Positions 25,346-34,210 of a DNA stretch of 64,000 nt are shown piece after piece. The position numbers were made by a program, and so were the translations under genes. Location: contig JAJEHL010000001.1 in assembly GCA_022823725.1 (NCBI GenBank), positions 1-64,000 on the forward strand. Direction: 5' to 3'. This DNA comes from Candidatus Latescibacterota bacterium (GTDB lineage: Bacteria > Latescibacterota > UBA2968). Under the pieces are notes generated by a model that was given only the letters and a program-made list of their open reading frames with translations, did not search any database and had not been told where the DNA came from. Positions within the stretch are counted from its first letter, which is position 1; each line of letters starts with the position of its first letter.

Positions 25346-25915
25346 TTACAGTACCAATATGCGTACATTGCGAAAGTCAATGGGGCTGCGGTGGTTTTGA
25401 AGGCCGATGTATCCGGTTTTTAAGCGGTCTTTGAGGTCCGGGTGTTTGCTTGTGTCACAGGATATGACTTCGCGTCCGTTGATGATGACGTTTACCATTG
25501 TTCCCTGGCAGGATAATTCAATTGAGTTCCATTCCCCTGCGGGGTGAGACGGATCAACGCTGGGTGCGACTGCGTCGTAGATGGCACCGTTTGATTTGTT
25601 GTTGAGTGGGTCGTGCGGTACGTCGTAAATTTGTATTTCCATTCCCTGATAGGCGGGGCGCCCTTCTTCGCTCGTCCGCAGGAAGATTCCGCTGTTTCCT
25701 CCCGCGCTGTTTCGATAGTCCAGGCGCAATACAAAGTCTGTGTACATGGCTTTGGGGCGGATCCATCCCCTGCCTTCGCCATTGCATACCATCAGTCCGT
25801 TTTGGACTTCCCAACCTTCTTCCGGTCCGATAATTTTCCAGTCGTTCAGGTCTTTGCCGTTGAATAAGGGCGCAAATCCCTCCGCTTGTTCTTCTGGGGA
25901 CAGGTGTGTTGCCAT
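25346..25915 (-). CDS. DUF1080 (3-keto-disaccharide hydrolase-like) protein
   Basis: Encodes 189 residues with no signal peptide. It has a concanavalin-like beta-sandwich of the DUF1080 family: GFAPLFNGKDLNDWKIIG at the start, MVCNGEGRGWIRPKAMYTDFVLRLDYRN, GNSGIFLRTSEEG and MEIQIYD with the conserved acidic residues, ending GYIGLQNH. Members act on 3-keto-glucosides or bind sugars. AAGGAGG precedes the ATG. Position between an aminotransferase and an M14 peptidase does not specify a pathway. Gfo/Idh oxidoreductases elsewhere in the window are the usual partners for keto-sugar chemistry. Confidence 0.82.
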   Translation of the reverse strand: MATHLSPEEQAEGFAPLFNGKDLNDWKIIGPEEGWEVQNGLMVCNGEGRGWIRPKAMYTDFVLRLDYRNSAGGNSGIFLRTSEEGRPAYQGMEIQIYDVPHDPLNNKSNGAIYDAVAPSVDPSHPAGEWNSIELSCQGTMVNVIINGREVISCDTSKHPDLKDRLKTGYIGLQNHRSPIDFRNVRILVL

Positions 25916-25966
25916 TGGATTTTCCTCCTTATTGGTCTGTCAAAAAAAATTGTTGATCTTTTTATA

Positions 25967-26089
25967 GACTGGATTGCGGCTAAGCATGCCCCTGCATGCC
26001 TTAAGCAGGGGACCCTGCCGCAATGACGACCGCCGTTCGTCACGCCTGCATGTTTTAAGCAGGCGTCCAGTGGTTTTAGGCAAGAAACT
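25967..26089 (-). repeat. Composite intergenic repeat containing palindrome copy 3
   Basis: Begins with GACTGGATTGCGGCT and ends with GGCGTCCAGTGGTTTTAGGCAAGAAAC. It contains the palindrome arms plus a second palindrome family (CCTGC ... TTAAGCAGG). The inverse complement of 57331-57487 has the same order and the same GGCAAGAAAC end, so both are copies of one element of ~125-155 bases. Outer arms ACTGGA/TCCAGT are complementary. It fills most of the ~200-base gap. Confidence 0.75.
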
Positions 26090-26117
26090 TATTTGACATG
26101 CCATATATGATTGATTC

Positions 26118-27305
26118 CTAAGCTTCACCCGTTTCTCGCCATTTGATGAGGGCGTGGGCGATGGTTTCTACCATTTCTTTGACGTCGGCGTTGTGCGAGT
26201 CTATGCTGTCGGGGATGGCTTGCAAAAAGGTGCGGATTGTGCCAGCTTGTTCACAGATGTGTTTGTCGCCATAGACGTTGTGTTCGGGTTGTCGCGGGTC
26301 GATGAGTACTTGTCGATTTTTTAGCGGTTTGACGTGGTAGTTTTCGAAGATTGCCTGTTCGAGGATTTCCGCTTTTTTTTCAAGATGGTGCGGCATGGAT
26401 GCTTTGTCGTGCATGCCAATGCTTCGCGTAAAATCTGGTCGCGTGAAGTGGGCGTGGACTTCTATGGATGCATCTGGTTTTTTGTCGAGGAAATACTGCC
26501 ACAGCGCCCCGGTTTCTCTGGGTGCGCTTTTGCCTTCTACGAGGTGGTTGATTCCAAATTTTGGGACTTCGCCCAGGGCGTTGGTTACGCTGCGTCCTTC
26601 GCAAACGCCGTCGGGATTTGTGATGGGCATGAGGCAGAATTGTACGTGGTCTAATAATCGCTGTGTGCGTGCGGTTGGGATGGTTAATCCGTGGGCGACG
26701 TGCAAGATGCCCCATGATACGGGTTCGCACGATTGCATTGTGGCATCGACGAGTAGCGTCAGGTCGCGCGGTTGGGTTTCCAATACGCAGATTGGTCGTC
26801 CCTGGGCAGAGTGTCCGATTTCCCGGTAGGTCCAGATGTCGTATTGTTCGGATAGTTGCCGCGCTTTTTCGCAGATGTCGGATGGGTTTTCATAAGGGGC
26901 GGATGCGATGCGGATGGTTTCTCCGGGTTGCAGGAGAACGGATATGTCGATGTGTTCTGCCGGGTGAAAGTCCGTGTCTTTATAAGGTACCCACGCCCAT
27001 CCGGTGTTTTCTCGCCAGATCCACCAGGGTGGGTACATGTAGCTCGCGCCTTTTTTGCTGAGTAGGAATCGCAATGTTGCCCATTTTGCGCGGTTGCCGA
27101 GGTGACGTACGCGCACATGTGCCATGTATTCTTTGGGTACGCCTGCGCCATCGAATAGTTCGTCTAACAGGTCCTGGAACCATTGCGGAATTTCTTCTGG
27201 TTTGTATCCGATTTCGATTATGCCGGATTCTATTATTCGCATCTCTCCGGCACTGCTACACGGAAAGTCGTCGTCGATGATGATGTCGTTGTTTTCGAGT
27301 TTCAC
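26118..27305 (-). CDS. M14-type zinc carboxypeptidase-like protein
   Basis: Encodes 395 residues from a GTG directly abutting the upstream stop. The first ~150 residues are a beta-rich domain; the M14 fold follows from YREIGHSAQGRPICVLE. Peptidase M14 signatures are FCLMPITNPDGVCEG and VHAHFT, the second supplying the distal zinc His. The first zinc motif, normally HxxE, reads MQSCEPVSWG, so Gln stands where His is expected. No signal peptide. It is followed at the 3' side by repeat elements and preceded, with no gap, by a PhyH gene. It may cleave or deacylate a small amide. Activity is uncertain because of the ligand change. Confidence 0.7.
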   Translation of the reverse strand: MKLENNDIIIDDDFPCSSAGEMRIIESGIIEIGYKPEEIPQWFQDLLDELFDGAGVPKEYMAHVRVRHLGNRAKWATLRFLLSKKGASYMYPPWWIWRENTGWAWVPYKDTDFHPAEHIDISVLLQPGETIRIASAPYENPSDICEKARQLSEQYDIWTYREIGHSAQGRPICVLETQPRDLTLLVDATMQSCEPVSWGILHVAHGLTIPTARTQRLLDHVQFCLMPITNPDGVCEGRSVTNALGEVPKFGINHLVEGKSAPRETGALWQYFLDKKPDASIEVHAHFTRPDFTRSIGMHDKASMPHHLEKKAEILEQAIFENYHVKPLKNRQVLIDPRQPEHNVYGDKHICEQAGTIRTFLQAIPDSIDSHNADVKEMVETIAHALIKWRETGEA

Positions 27306-28292
27306 TCAACACACCATTCCGCGTTTGGCGCGAATGCCATGGGCAGGTGGGTCGTCGCCAATCCAGCGTTCGTCAACGGGGTCCGATGCGAGTTGATATC
27401 GCGTGTCGGATGAGATGCGGTACTGTTTGGAGTGGTTGTCGGAGCTTGAGTGCAGGGTGTACATCGAAAATACCAGCAGGTCTCCCATTTCGTATTCCGA
27501 TACCAGCCAGCGTCCGCCCAGTTCTTTGCGGGTGGCTATCGCATTAGAGGAATAAGACCCTGTCGAGTTCCATTTTACAGAAGCCCGCTCTTGAGTGGTC
27601 AGGTTCCGCCCTTCGGCGCGTGCGCGTTCTACAATTTCCTGGGCATCGTCTTTGTTTTCACAGTATAGATCGACGTCTGTTGAGCCATATCCCGATTTTA
27701 GATCGTGCAATTTGTGTGAGTTTTCGAGTAGCATCAATCCGCCCATGTACGAGGGTACATCGCCATAAGGTATCCAGGCGGTGTAGAGGTTTTTTGTGCC
27801 GCGGCCCATATAGACGATGTCGCAGTGGGGATTGGTGGCGGTGCGCAGTCCGGGCTGTTTGACTCGAAACCAGGTGTAGTCAAAGTAGCGCGCAGGTCCG
27901 CCGAAAAAGAAGTCAAAAAACGACATGATCGGGCCTTCGTGGATTACTTTGTCCAGGGGGGGGTTGTTGCGCGCGAGCAAGGGCATAAAAGATCCTGTTG
28001 CGCGTCCGTCGATTTTCTGTTTTGAGGCTGCAATGCCGTCGATTGCCGGGTAACGTTCGTCTAAAACGCCTGCGCCCATGAGTCGGTTCATGACTTCCTG
28101 ACGAGCGGCTAAGACCTCGTCTTTGTTCAAATAATTTTTGAGAAATATATAGCCGTTGTCTGTCATTCGGCGGTGGAGTTCGTCGCGATCATCTATCGCG
28201 TCATTGGATGCGCGTAAGCCGCCAAAGTCGTCCGACGAGTGGCCCAGGGGTTCGCCCTGATACGTGAGTTTTAATGCTTTTTCTGTTTTCAT
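27306..28292 (-). CDS. Phytanoyl-CoA dioxygenase (PhyH)-like oxygenase, long form
   Basis: Encodes 328 residues from MKTEKALKL. GGAGG stands six bases before this ATG, and an open extension 15 codons upstream runs into a mobile-repeat end. Iron motif HCD in ATNPHCDIVYM, distal His in MYTLHSSSDN and Arg in QYRISSDTRYQ define the double-stranded beta-helix. It is longer than the ~260-290-residue relatives here through extra loops around residues 200-250. The stop is immediately followed by the peptidase start, so the two are co-translated. Substrate unknown. Confidence 0.8.
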   Translation of the reverse strand: MKTEKALKLTYQGEPLGHSSDDFGGLRASNDAIDDRDELHRRMTDNGYIFLKNYLNKDEVLAARQEVMNRLMGAGVLDERYPAIDGIAASKQKIDGRATGSFMPLLARNNPPLDKVIHEGPIMSFFDFFFGGPARYFDYTWFRVKQPGLRTATNPHCDIVYMGRGTKNLYTAWIPYGDVPSYMGGLMLLENSHKLHDLKSGYGSTDVDLYCENKDDAQEIVERARAEGRNLTTQERASVKWNSTGSYSSNAIATRKELGGRWLVSEYEMGDLLVFSMYTLHSSSDNHSKQYRISSDTRYQLASDPVDERWIGDDPPAHGIRAKRGMVC

Positions 28293-28320
28293 GGATGCCT
28301 CCAAGAATGTTTTGGTGTGT

Positions 28321-28521
28321 ATTTTGTAATACGTCATGTGTGACTTTAGAATAATGATGACAAAAACAAGCTATCAGTGGTCAGCAGTTAGCAAAATAAG
28401 GATTTTAGAGCCGTCATTGCGGCAGGGGGTTAGCCGCAATCCAGTGTTTTTGACTTTCTTATGTCTATTTGTCGGCATTATTCTGTGGCGATTTTAAAGT
28501 CACACATCGCATTTTGTAATA
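28321..28521. mobile_element. MITE-like element with 13-bp TIRs and flanking direct repeats
   Basis: Perfect 13-bp terminal inverted repeats ATGTGTGACTTTA (28336-28348) and TAAAGTCACACAT (28495-28507) bound a non-coding interior that carries palindrome copy 4. The 11-bp sequence ATTTTGTAATA occurs directly repeated just outside (28321-28331 and 28511-28521), three to four bases from the TIRs, and looks like a target-site duplication. Homologous to 21108-21251 in opposite orientation. Confidence 0.75.
28413..28445 (+). repeat. Palindromic intergenic repeat, copy 4
   Basis: GTCATTGCGGCAGGGGGTTAGCCGCAATCCAGT, the exact reverse complement of copy 1, lying inside the MITE-like element. Confidence 0.88.
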
Positions 28522-28659
28522 TAAAAAAATAATTTGAATAAGCAACGCTGTGTGTTAGGGGGATAATGGGATAGATTCTGTTTTGGGTTTGTGATATATT
28601 GTTTTTCGCAAGAGGATTATGTCTCCCTTTCCCGTTAAGACAATTTTTCAGGAGTTTTT

Positions 28660-29394
28660 ATGTTTCTCACTAATATGACTTCTCCCGATGTCGATGCTTT
28701 GTCGCGGGATCTGGTGGTTGTTATACCCGTGGCGTCGCTTGAGCAACACAGTCTGCATTTGCCCGTGTTTACCGATTCGATGATTCTTCAGGAGGTGGTC
28801 AATCGCATTGAGAAGCGGTTGTCTGAGGATGTGTTGATACTTCCCGTTATGTGGCTGGGGTATTCGCAACATCATATGAAGTATCCCGGTACGGTTTCTG
28901 CGTCGTCCGAGACACATCTGGCGATTATGAACGATATGCTCGTTTGTATGATTGAACACGGTTTTTCGCGATTTCTTTTGATTAATAGTCACGGGGGTAA
29001 TGAAGCCAATATTTCGGTTTTGCGGCAGCGCGTTATGGAGAGGTATGAAGATGTCGATCTTTATACGACGACGCCTTATGCCGGATCGACGGATAAAAAA
29101 ATAAATGAGGTTTTGACGCTGGGGTCAAAGGGGTCCGGGCATGCCGGCGAGTGTGAGACCGCTATGATTATGGCGATATATCCCGATCTGGTGAAAACAG
29201 ATGCGTTACACGAGGATGGTCAGCGCCGCCGGGAGAGTATTCCGGGTTTGCGTCTTTACAAGCGGTTTGATCAGAATACCGAGCATGGGGGGTTGGGAGA
29301 TCCGCGTCCTGCTACGGCAGAGATGGGAGAGCAGATTTTTCAAGTTGCCGAAGATTTTCTGGTTGAAGCTATACGGGAAATTTATCGGGATTAA
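28660..29394 (+). CDS. Creatininase-family amidohydrolase
   Basis: Encodes 244 residues. The family's binuclear metal site is visible: PVASLEQHSLHLPVFTD (Glu and His), LINSHGGNEAN near residue 108, and GSGHAGECETAMIM (His, Glu) near 165. Members hydrolyse creatinine, mycofactocin-type peptides or the formamide of deazaflavin precursors. No mycofactocin or F420 gene lies nearby, so the substrate is open. TTTCAGGAGTTTTT precedes the ATG. The gene ends before a bidirectional terminator. Confidence 0.85.
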   Translation: MFLTNMTSPDVDALSRDLVVVIPVASLEQHSLHLPVFTDSMILQEVVNRIEKRLSEDVLILPVMWLGYSQHHMKYPGTVSASSETHLAIMNDMLVCMIEHGFSRFLLINSHGGNEANISVLRQRVMERYEDVDLYTTTPYAGSTDKKINEVLTLGSKGSGHAGECETAMIMAIYPDLVKTDALHEDGQRRRESIPGLRLYKRFDQNTEHGGLGDPRPATAEMGEQIFQVAEDFLVEAIREIYRD

Positions 29395-29413
29395 AAAAAG
29401 AGTTATAAAATAA

Positions 29414-29441
29414 AAAGCCCGCACAGAACCGTGCGGGCTTT
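29414..29441. terminator. Bidirectional terminator, creatininase-like / ssb
   Basis: AGCCCGCAC (29416-29424) pairs with GTGCGGGCT (29431-29439) around AGAACC. An A-run on the left and a short T-run on the right make it usable for both convergent genes. Confidence 0.88.
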
Positions 29442-29457
29442 GTCGTTTGTATTGCGC

Positions 29458-29940
29458 CTAAAATGGCAGGTCGTCGTCTGCGGCATAAGGAGGTGGGTCT
29501 GGAGCGGTCGTGTCGTCCGATGCAGAATCTGTTGACTGCGGTTTTGACTGCCCTCCGCCCTGAGGCGTGCCACCGCCATAGCTGCCATCCATACCGTCCA
29601 TTTCGCCGCGGGTATCGAGCATTTGCATATCGCGGGCAACCACTTCGGTGGTATATCGCTTTAGCCCATCTTGCCCTTCCCAACTGCGCGTTTGCAATTT
29701 GCCTTCGATATAGACTTTGCTGCCTTTGCGCAAATACTGGTTGCAGATTTCAGCCAAACGGCCCCACACGACAATGCGATGCCATTCGGTGCGTTCTTGT
29801 CTTTCGCCACTGCTGTCGGTCCAACTTTCGTTGGTGGCGATGCTGAAGTTCGATACGGCTGTGCCTCCTGGCGTGTATCGAAGCTCGGGATCGGCGCCAG
29901 AATTGCCGATCAAGATAACTTTGTTGACTCCTCGTGCCAT
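29458..29940 (-). CDS. ssb: Single-stranded DNA-binding protein
   Basis: Encodes 160 residues. The OB fold is at residues ~1-110, with [45 protein letters not shown] and [16 protein letters not shown] Gly/Gln/Ser-rich linker follows and the chain ends in the acidic tip DDDLPF that recruits replication and repair enzymes. Length fits bacterial SSB (~150-180). AAGGAGG precedes the ATG. The gene is alone on the minus strand and shares the terminator with the creatininase-like gene. A housekeeping copy is likely; rpsF and rpsR, common neighbours, are absent. Confidence 0.95.
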   Translation of the reverse strand: MARGVNKVILIGNSGADPELRYTPGGTAVSNFSIATNESWTDSSGERQERTEWHRIVVWGRLAEICNQYLRKGSKVYIEGKLQTRSWEGQDGLKRYTTEVVARDMQMLDTRGEMDGMDGSYGGGTPQGGGQSKPQSTDSASDDTTAPDPPPYAADDDLPF

Positions 29941-30108
29941 ACGTGGCCTCCTTGGGATTGGGTGTACGTTTCAGGGATCATGGCACGACCCTGTAAAGAT
30001 TTAGTACGAATATACTTTTGCATGTGGGATTTGTCAAGGTGACATTGGTTAAAATAATGGCGAGGGATGTTGCGATATCCTATATTGGATACATTCAAAG
30101 GAGGTGTT

Positions 30109-31056
30109 ATGGAATATCGCATATTGGGACGCACGGGTCTGAAGGTTTCGATTATGGGGATTGGCGGTGGTGGGCCTACGCAAATGGGTCAAAAGACGGG
30201 TGTCGATCAGGCGGGTGTGAATCGTTTGGTGCAGCGCGCGCTGGATCTCGGTATAAATTTTTTCGATACGGCTGCTGCGTATGGCGAGAGTGAGACGATT
30301 CTCGGGAACGCGCTTAAGGGTGTGCCGCGCGATGATTATATTTTGGCGACTAAATTTCACGCCCATCATCACCGCAGTAATGAGCTTGCGAGTCCAGCGG
30401 ATGTCGTTGATTCTGTCGAGCGCAGTTTGAAGCGGTTGCAGGTGGATTATGTCGATGTGATGCAGTGGCACGGTGTTCGTCCATACCATTATTCTGAGGC
30501 TATTGAGCAGTTGTGGCCCACGGTGGAGCGGTTGAAAGATCAGGGGAAGTTCGGGTTTATGGGGGTGAGTGAGACGTATGCCGAAGACCACGAGCACGAG
30601 ATGTTTTCTATGGCTTTGGCGGATGATTTGTTCGATACGGCGATGGTGGGTTACAATTTGTTGAGTCCAACGCCCGAGCACGAGGTTTTGCCTATGTGTC
30701 AGGAGCGGGATGTGGGTGTGATTTGTATGGTTGCTGTTCGGCGGTCACTGGCTCGGCCCGATGTGCTCGAGGAGCGCATTGCGTATGCGAAGGATAAGGG
30801 GTTGATTGCGCGAGATGCACTGGCAGATGAGGATCCGTTGGGATGGCTGATCAAGGGCGATGTTACGTCATTGCCTGCGGCGGGCTATAAGTATGTGAAC
30901 GCACATCCCGCGATGGGTGTGGTGCTGTCGGGTACGGCAAATATCGACCATTTGGAGGAGAATGTGAAGGCGATTCTCGGCCCGCCTTTGCCAGATGAAG
31001 ATATGGCGCGGTTGCGGTCTATTTTTGGCGATGTGTGGGAGCCGTTGGGGAATTGA
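30109..31056 (+). CDS. Aldo/keto reductase
   Basis: Encodes 315 residues from MEYRILGRTGLKV, chosen because AAAGGAGG precedes this ATG; an in-frame ATG 14 codons earlier lacks homology. It is a TIM-barrel oxidoreductase with NFFDTAAAYGESETILG (catalytic Asp and Tyr), TKFHAHHH (strand with Lys), and YVDVMQWHGV (His of the tetrad). The C-terminus HPAMGVVLSGTANIDHLEENV is the NADPH-binding end. Group closest to the L-glyceraldehyde-3-phosphate/YhdN-type reductases. It is followed after 10 bases by an MFS gene, so it is probably the first gene of a transport-oxidation operon. Confidence 0.85.
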   Translation: MEYRILGRTGLKVSIMGIGGGGPTQMGQKTGVDQAGVNRLVQRALDLGINFFDTAAAYGESETILGNALKGVPRDDYILATKFHAHHHRSNELASPADVVDSVERSLKRLQVDYVDVMQWHGVRPYHYSEAIEQLWPTVERLKDQGKFGFMGVSETYAEDHEHEMFSMALADDLFDTAMVGYNLLSPTPEHEVLPMCQERDVGVICMVAVRRSLARPDVLEERIAYAKDKGLIARDALADEDPLGWLIKGDVTSLPAAGYKYVNAHPAMGVVLSGTANIDHLEENVKAILGPPLPDEDMARLRSIFGDVWEPLGN

Positions 31057-31066
31057 AGGAGGTTTT

Positions 31067-32257
31067 TTGAATAATCCAATTTCTGAGTGGAATCGAGATT
31101 TTCGGTTGCTCGCGCTTGCGGTTGCTTCGCAGGGGATTTTTTTTGGCGTGCAGTTGACGCTTTACAACAATTTTGTTGTTGATCGCCTGAATATCGACGC
31201 ACACGAATTGGGATATGTGGAAGCCCTGCGCGAGGTGTCGGGGTTTATGAATGCGTTTTTTGTCGCGCTGATGGTGCGGTTCGCACCTCCTGTTGTCGCT
31301 GCGATTTCGCTGATGGTTATGGGCGCGGGCATTATGGCGTATGCCCAGGTTGATTCGGTTTTTGTGCTGGCGGTGTATTCGTTTGTGTGGGGTGTGGGGT
31401 TTCACTGCTGGATCCCGATGGAGCAGTCGATGGCGTTGCTTTTTTCGCCAGAGGGTAAGAAGGGGAAGTGGTTGGGGCAGTTGCGCAGTGTGAATAGCGT
31501 GGCGTGGTTGTTGTCTATTCTGATTTGTAAGTTGGCTTACGATTTTGTCGGGTACAATGGTTTGTTTATTATGGCGGGTGCCGCTACTGTGGGGGGTGGT
31601 TTTGCCATTTTGTTTGCGTCTCGGAAGCGGCCAGCCCACGAGCGGAGTTTTGTGTTTAGGCGGCGGTATGGTTTGTATTACGCGCTGAATTTTTTGCAGG
31701 GTATGCGGAAGCAGATGTTTATTACGTTTGCGATTTTTGCTCTGGTGAAGATTCACGGGATGCCCGTGCATACGACGATGATTCTGGTGCTGATGAATCA
31801 GACGCTGATTACGCTGACTGCGCCGACGATGGGCAAGTTGGTGGATCAATACGGCGAGCGGAAGATGCTGTCGCTCAGTTATATCGGGTTGACTTTTGTG
31901 TTTCTCGGATACGCGGTGGTGACGCACCGCCCCACGCTGTACGCTTTGTATTGTGTTGATAATATTATCTTTTTTGGCGGGATTGCGCTGACGACGTATT
32001 TGCACAAGATTGCGCCCGAGTCAGATCTCAAGCCGTCGCTTGCGATGGGTGTGACGATGAATCACGTGGCTTCTGTCGCGGCACCGCTTTTGGGCGGTTT
32101 TGCATGGCACTATTTTGGCTATCAGGTGATTTTCTTTAGTGGTGCTGTTCTGGCTCTGATTTCGCTGATTGTGAGTCAGTGGGTCGATCCCGAGGGGCAG
32201 CTTGAGCGGGAGCGGGAGGAGGTGCCGGATCAAGTGGTGCCCCAACCTGTTTCATGA
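31067..32257 (+). CDS. MFS transporter
   Basis: Encodes 396 residues starting at a TTG: AGGAGG lies four bases before this codon, while an ATG upstream would overlap the preceding gene and has no homology. Twelve hydrophobic helices in two six-helix halves, with the MFS signature-like GKLVDQYGERKMLSLS between helices 8 and 9. The loop between helices 6 and 7 is short and basic (SRKRPAHERSFVFRRR). Family: drug- or sugar-type facilitator; the substrate is not readable. It lies between an aldo/keto reductase and a flavin monooxygenase, 12 bases from the latter start. Confidence 0.82.
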   Translation: MNNPISEWNRDFRLLALAVASQGIFFGVQLTLYNNFVVDRLNIDAHELGYVEALREVSGFMNAFFVALMVRFAPPVVAAISLMVMGAGIMAYAQVDSVFVLAVYSFVWGVGFHCWIPMEQSMALLFSPEGKKGKWLGQLRSVNSVAWLLSILICKLAYDFVGYNGLFIMAGAATVGGGFAILFASRKRPAHERSFVFRRRYGLYYALNFLQGMRKQMFITFAIFALVKIHGMPVHTTMILVLMNQTLITLTAPTMGKLVDQYGERKMLSLSYIGLTFVFLGYAVVTHRPTLYALYCVDNIIFFGGIALTTYLHKIAPESDLKPSLAMGVTMNHVASVAAPLLGGFAWHYFGYQVIFFSGAVLALISLIVSQWVDPEGQLEREREEVPDQVVPQPVS

Positions 32258-32269
32258 GTGGAGTGGGAG

Positions 32270-34204
32270 ATGGCTGGTAAGGCGTTTGATACATGGGAAC
32301 CGATGGTTGAAGGTGACGAGGCGATCAGGGCGGCGTTGGAGGATGCGAATATTCCGGCGCTGATGGTTTCTCTGGTGCATTTGACCGGGGATATGGACAT
32401 TGTTCGGGGGGAGATTCGCCCGAGGGCGAGGAATCTGGCGGATCCGCAGGCGGGTGTGAAGGAGGAGCAGCAGGCAGTTGTTCGAGAGATTGCTTTTGAG
32501 GTGTTGAAGGCGTATCGGGATCGCGGTTGTACTCTGCCACCTGCACCGGACCGGGCGCGGGTTTGGGAGATGATGAATTTTATGATTGGGGAGGAGATTC
32601 CCGAAGATTACGGGGCGTTCTTGGAGGGGGAGTTGTCTTTGAATGGCGAGGATCCGTTTGTGCCTTCGGGGATGGATGATTTGCCCGAGGATAAGAAGCG
32701 GGCGTTTAGGGTTTTGATTATTGGGGCGGGGATGTCCGGGCTGCTGGCGGCGCATCGGCTTCAGGAGGCGGGGATTTCGTTTACGGTGGTGGAGAAGAAT
32801 GCCGATGTGGGGGGGACATGGCTGGAGAATACGTATCCCGGATGCCGTGTTGATAGTCCGAATCACTCGTATTCCTATTCTTTTTTGCCCAGGAATTGGC
32901 CGCAGTATTTTTCCACGCAGCAGGTGCTTCTCGATTATTTCAAGCAATTTGCCGCGGATTTTCGCCTGCGCGAGCATGTCCGGTTTCAGACAGAGGTTGT
33001 GTGGGGTCGTTTTGATGAGGCGCGCAAGGTCTGGGAAGTTGAGGTGCGGGATAAAGAGGGGGTGCGGCAGACGATTGAGGTGAATGCCATTATCAGCGCT
33101 GTGGGACAGCTCAACCGTCCAAAGTTGCCGGATATTGTGGGGCGCGAGTGCTATCGGGGAGTTGCATTTCATTCTGCGCGATGGCCGCGGGAATGCGATT
33201 TGACGGATAAGCGCGTTGGGGTGATTGGTACGGGTGCGAGTGCATTTCAGTTTGTGCCAGAGATTGCAAAACAGGCGCGCGAGGTTTTTGTGTTTCAGCG
33301 CACGCCGCCCTGGATTCAGCCCAATCCGCATTATCACGCAGATGTGCCAGAAGGACAACACTATCTTTTGAATCATGTGCCGTTTTACGCCAAGTGGTTT
33401 CGGCTGTTTATGTTCTGGCGTTCGGCAGAGGGAATGCTCGGTGCGGCGAAAAAGGATCCGGCATGGCCGCATCAGGAACGCGCGGTGAGCAAGGCGAATG
33501 ACAAGGTGCGCCAGCGGATTATAGAATATCTTGAGTCTGTGTTAGGCGATGATCCGGAGTTGATGCAGAAGTGTATTCCGGATTTTCCACCGGCAGGCAA
33601 GCGCATGTTGTGGGATAATGGCCTGTGGTTGCGTACTTTGAAGCGGGAGAATGTGCATCTTATTACGGATCCGATTGCGCGTATTACGGAGTCCGGTTTG
33701 GCGACGCGGTCTGGCGATGGCTACGATTTTGATGTGCTGATTTACGGTACGGGGTTTCAGCCGAGTCGGATGTTGTGGCCGATGACGTTTGAGGGGGTTG
33801 GGCGCAGGGATTTACAGGCGCATTGGGATGGCGATCCGCGGGCGTATAAGGGCGTTTCTATTCCGGGATTTCCCAACTTTTTTTGCATGTATGGACCCAA
33901 TACGAATATTGTTGTGAATGGGAGTATTATCTTTTTTTCCGAGTGCGAGATGAGGTATATCCTGGGGTGTGTCAAGCTGTTGATTGAGACGGGATGCGCT
34001 GCGATGGATTGTAAACAGGATGTTCACGATCGGTATAATGAGCGCGTTGATGCGGGTAATCTGGAGATGGCATGGGGCGCGCCAAATGTTCGGAGTTGGT
34101 ATAAGAATGAGGCGGGGCGGGTGACGCAGAATTGGCCGTTTTCAATGCACGAGTTCTGGAAGGAAACGCGGGCGCCTGATTCTGAGGATTACGTGTTTTT
34201 TTAA
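32270..34204 (+). CDS. Baeyer-Villiger-type flavin monooxygenase (HAPMO-like)
   Basis: Encodes 644 residues from the ATG at 32270 (GGAGTGGGAG precedes it). About 140 N-terminal residues form an extension. The FAD Rossmann motif is LIIGAGMSGLLAAHRL near residue 148, the NADPH Rossmann motif GVIGTGASAFQFVP near residue 318, and between them lies YRGVAFHSARWP, matching the Baeyer-Villiger fingerprint [FY]xGxxxHxxxW. GTGFQPS is the downstream FMO motif. The N-terminal extension plus total length match 4-hydroxyacetophenone monooxygenase-like enzymes, which convert aryl or alkyl ketones to esters. In an operon after an aldo/keto reductase and transporter. Ketone oxidation is the likely role. Confidence 0.85.
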   Translation: MAGKAFDTWEPMVEGDEAIRAALEDANIPALMVSLVHLTGDMDIVRGEIRPRARNLADPQAGVKEEQQAVVREIAFEVLKAYRDRGCTLPPAPDRARVWEMMNFMIGEEIPEDYGAFLEGELSLNGEDPFVPSGMDDLPEDKKRAFRVLIIGAGMSGLLAAHRLQEAGISFTVVEKNADVGGTWLENTYPGCRVDSPNHSYSYSFLPRNWPQYFSTQQVLLDYFKQFAADFRLREHVRFQTEVVWGRFDEARKVWEVEVRDKEGVRQTIEVNAIISAVGQLNRPKLPDIVGRECYRGVAFHSARWPRECDLTDKRVGVIGTGASAFQFVPEIAKQAREVFVFQRTPPWIQPNPHYHADVPEGQHYLLNHVPFYAKWFRLFMFWRSAEGMLGAAKKDPAWPHQERAVSKANDKVRQRIIEYLESVLGDDPELMQKCIPDFPPAGKRMLWDNGLWLRTLKRENVHLITDPIARITESGLATRSGDGYDFDVLIYGTGFQPSRMLWPMTFEGVGRRDLQAHWDGDPRAYKGVSIPGFPNFFCMYGPNTNIVVNGSIIFFSECEMRYILGCVKLLIETGCAAMDCKQDVHDRYNERVDAGNLEMAWGAPNVRSWYKNEAGRVTQNWPFSMHEFWKETRAPDSEDYVFF

Positions 34205-34210
34205 TTTTTT

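Larger units (their letters stand above)
28293..28659. other. Non-coding gap filled by MITE-like element
   Basis: This 367-base space between the divergent PhyH and creatininase-like genes holds the element at 28336-28507. The remainder is AT-rich, with TATATT near 28592 as a possible -10 for the plus-strand gene. I see no gene or RNA in it. Confidence 0.6.

Noticed and set aside
31019-32005. Long minus-strand open frame (328 codons) opposite the MFS gene
   Set aside because: Rich in His/Gln/Arg/Asn as expected from antisense of a membrane protein, has no ribosome site, and the plus-strand gene is certain.
32252-33472. 406-codon minus-strand open frame opposite the monooxygenase
   Set aside because: Pro/Arg/His-rich antisense of a gene with intact FAD and Baeyer-Villiger motifs.
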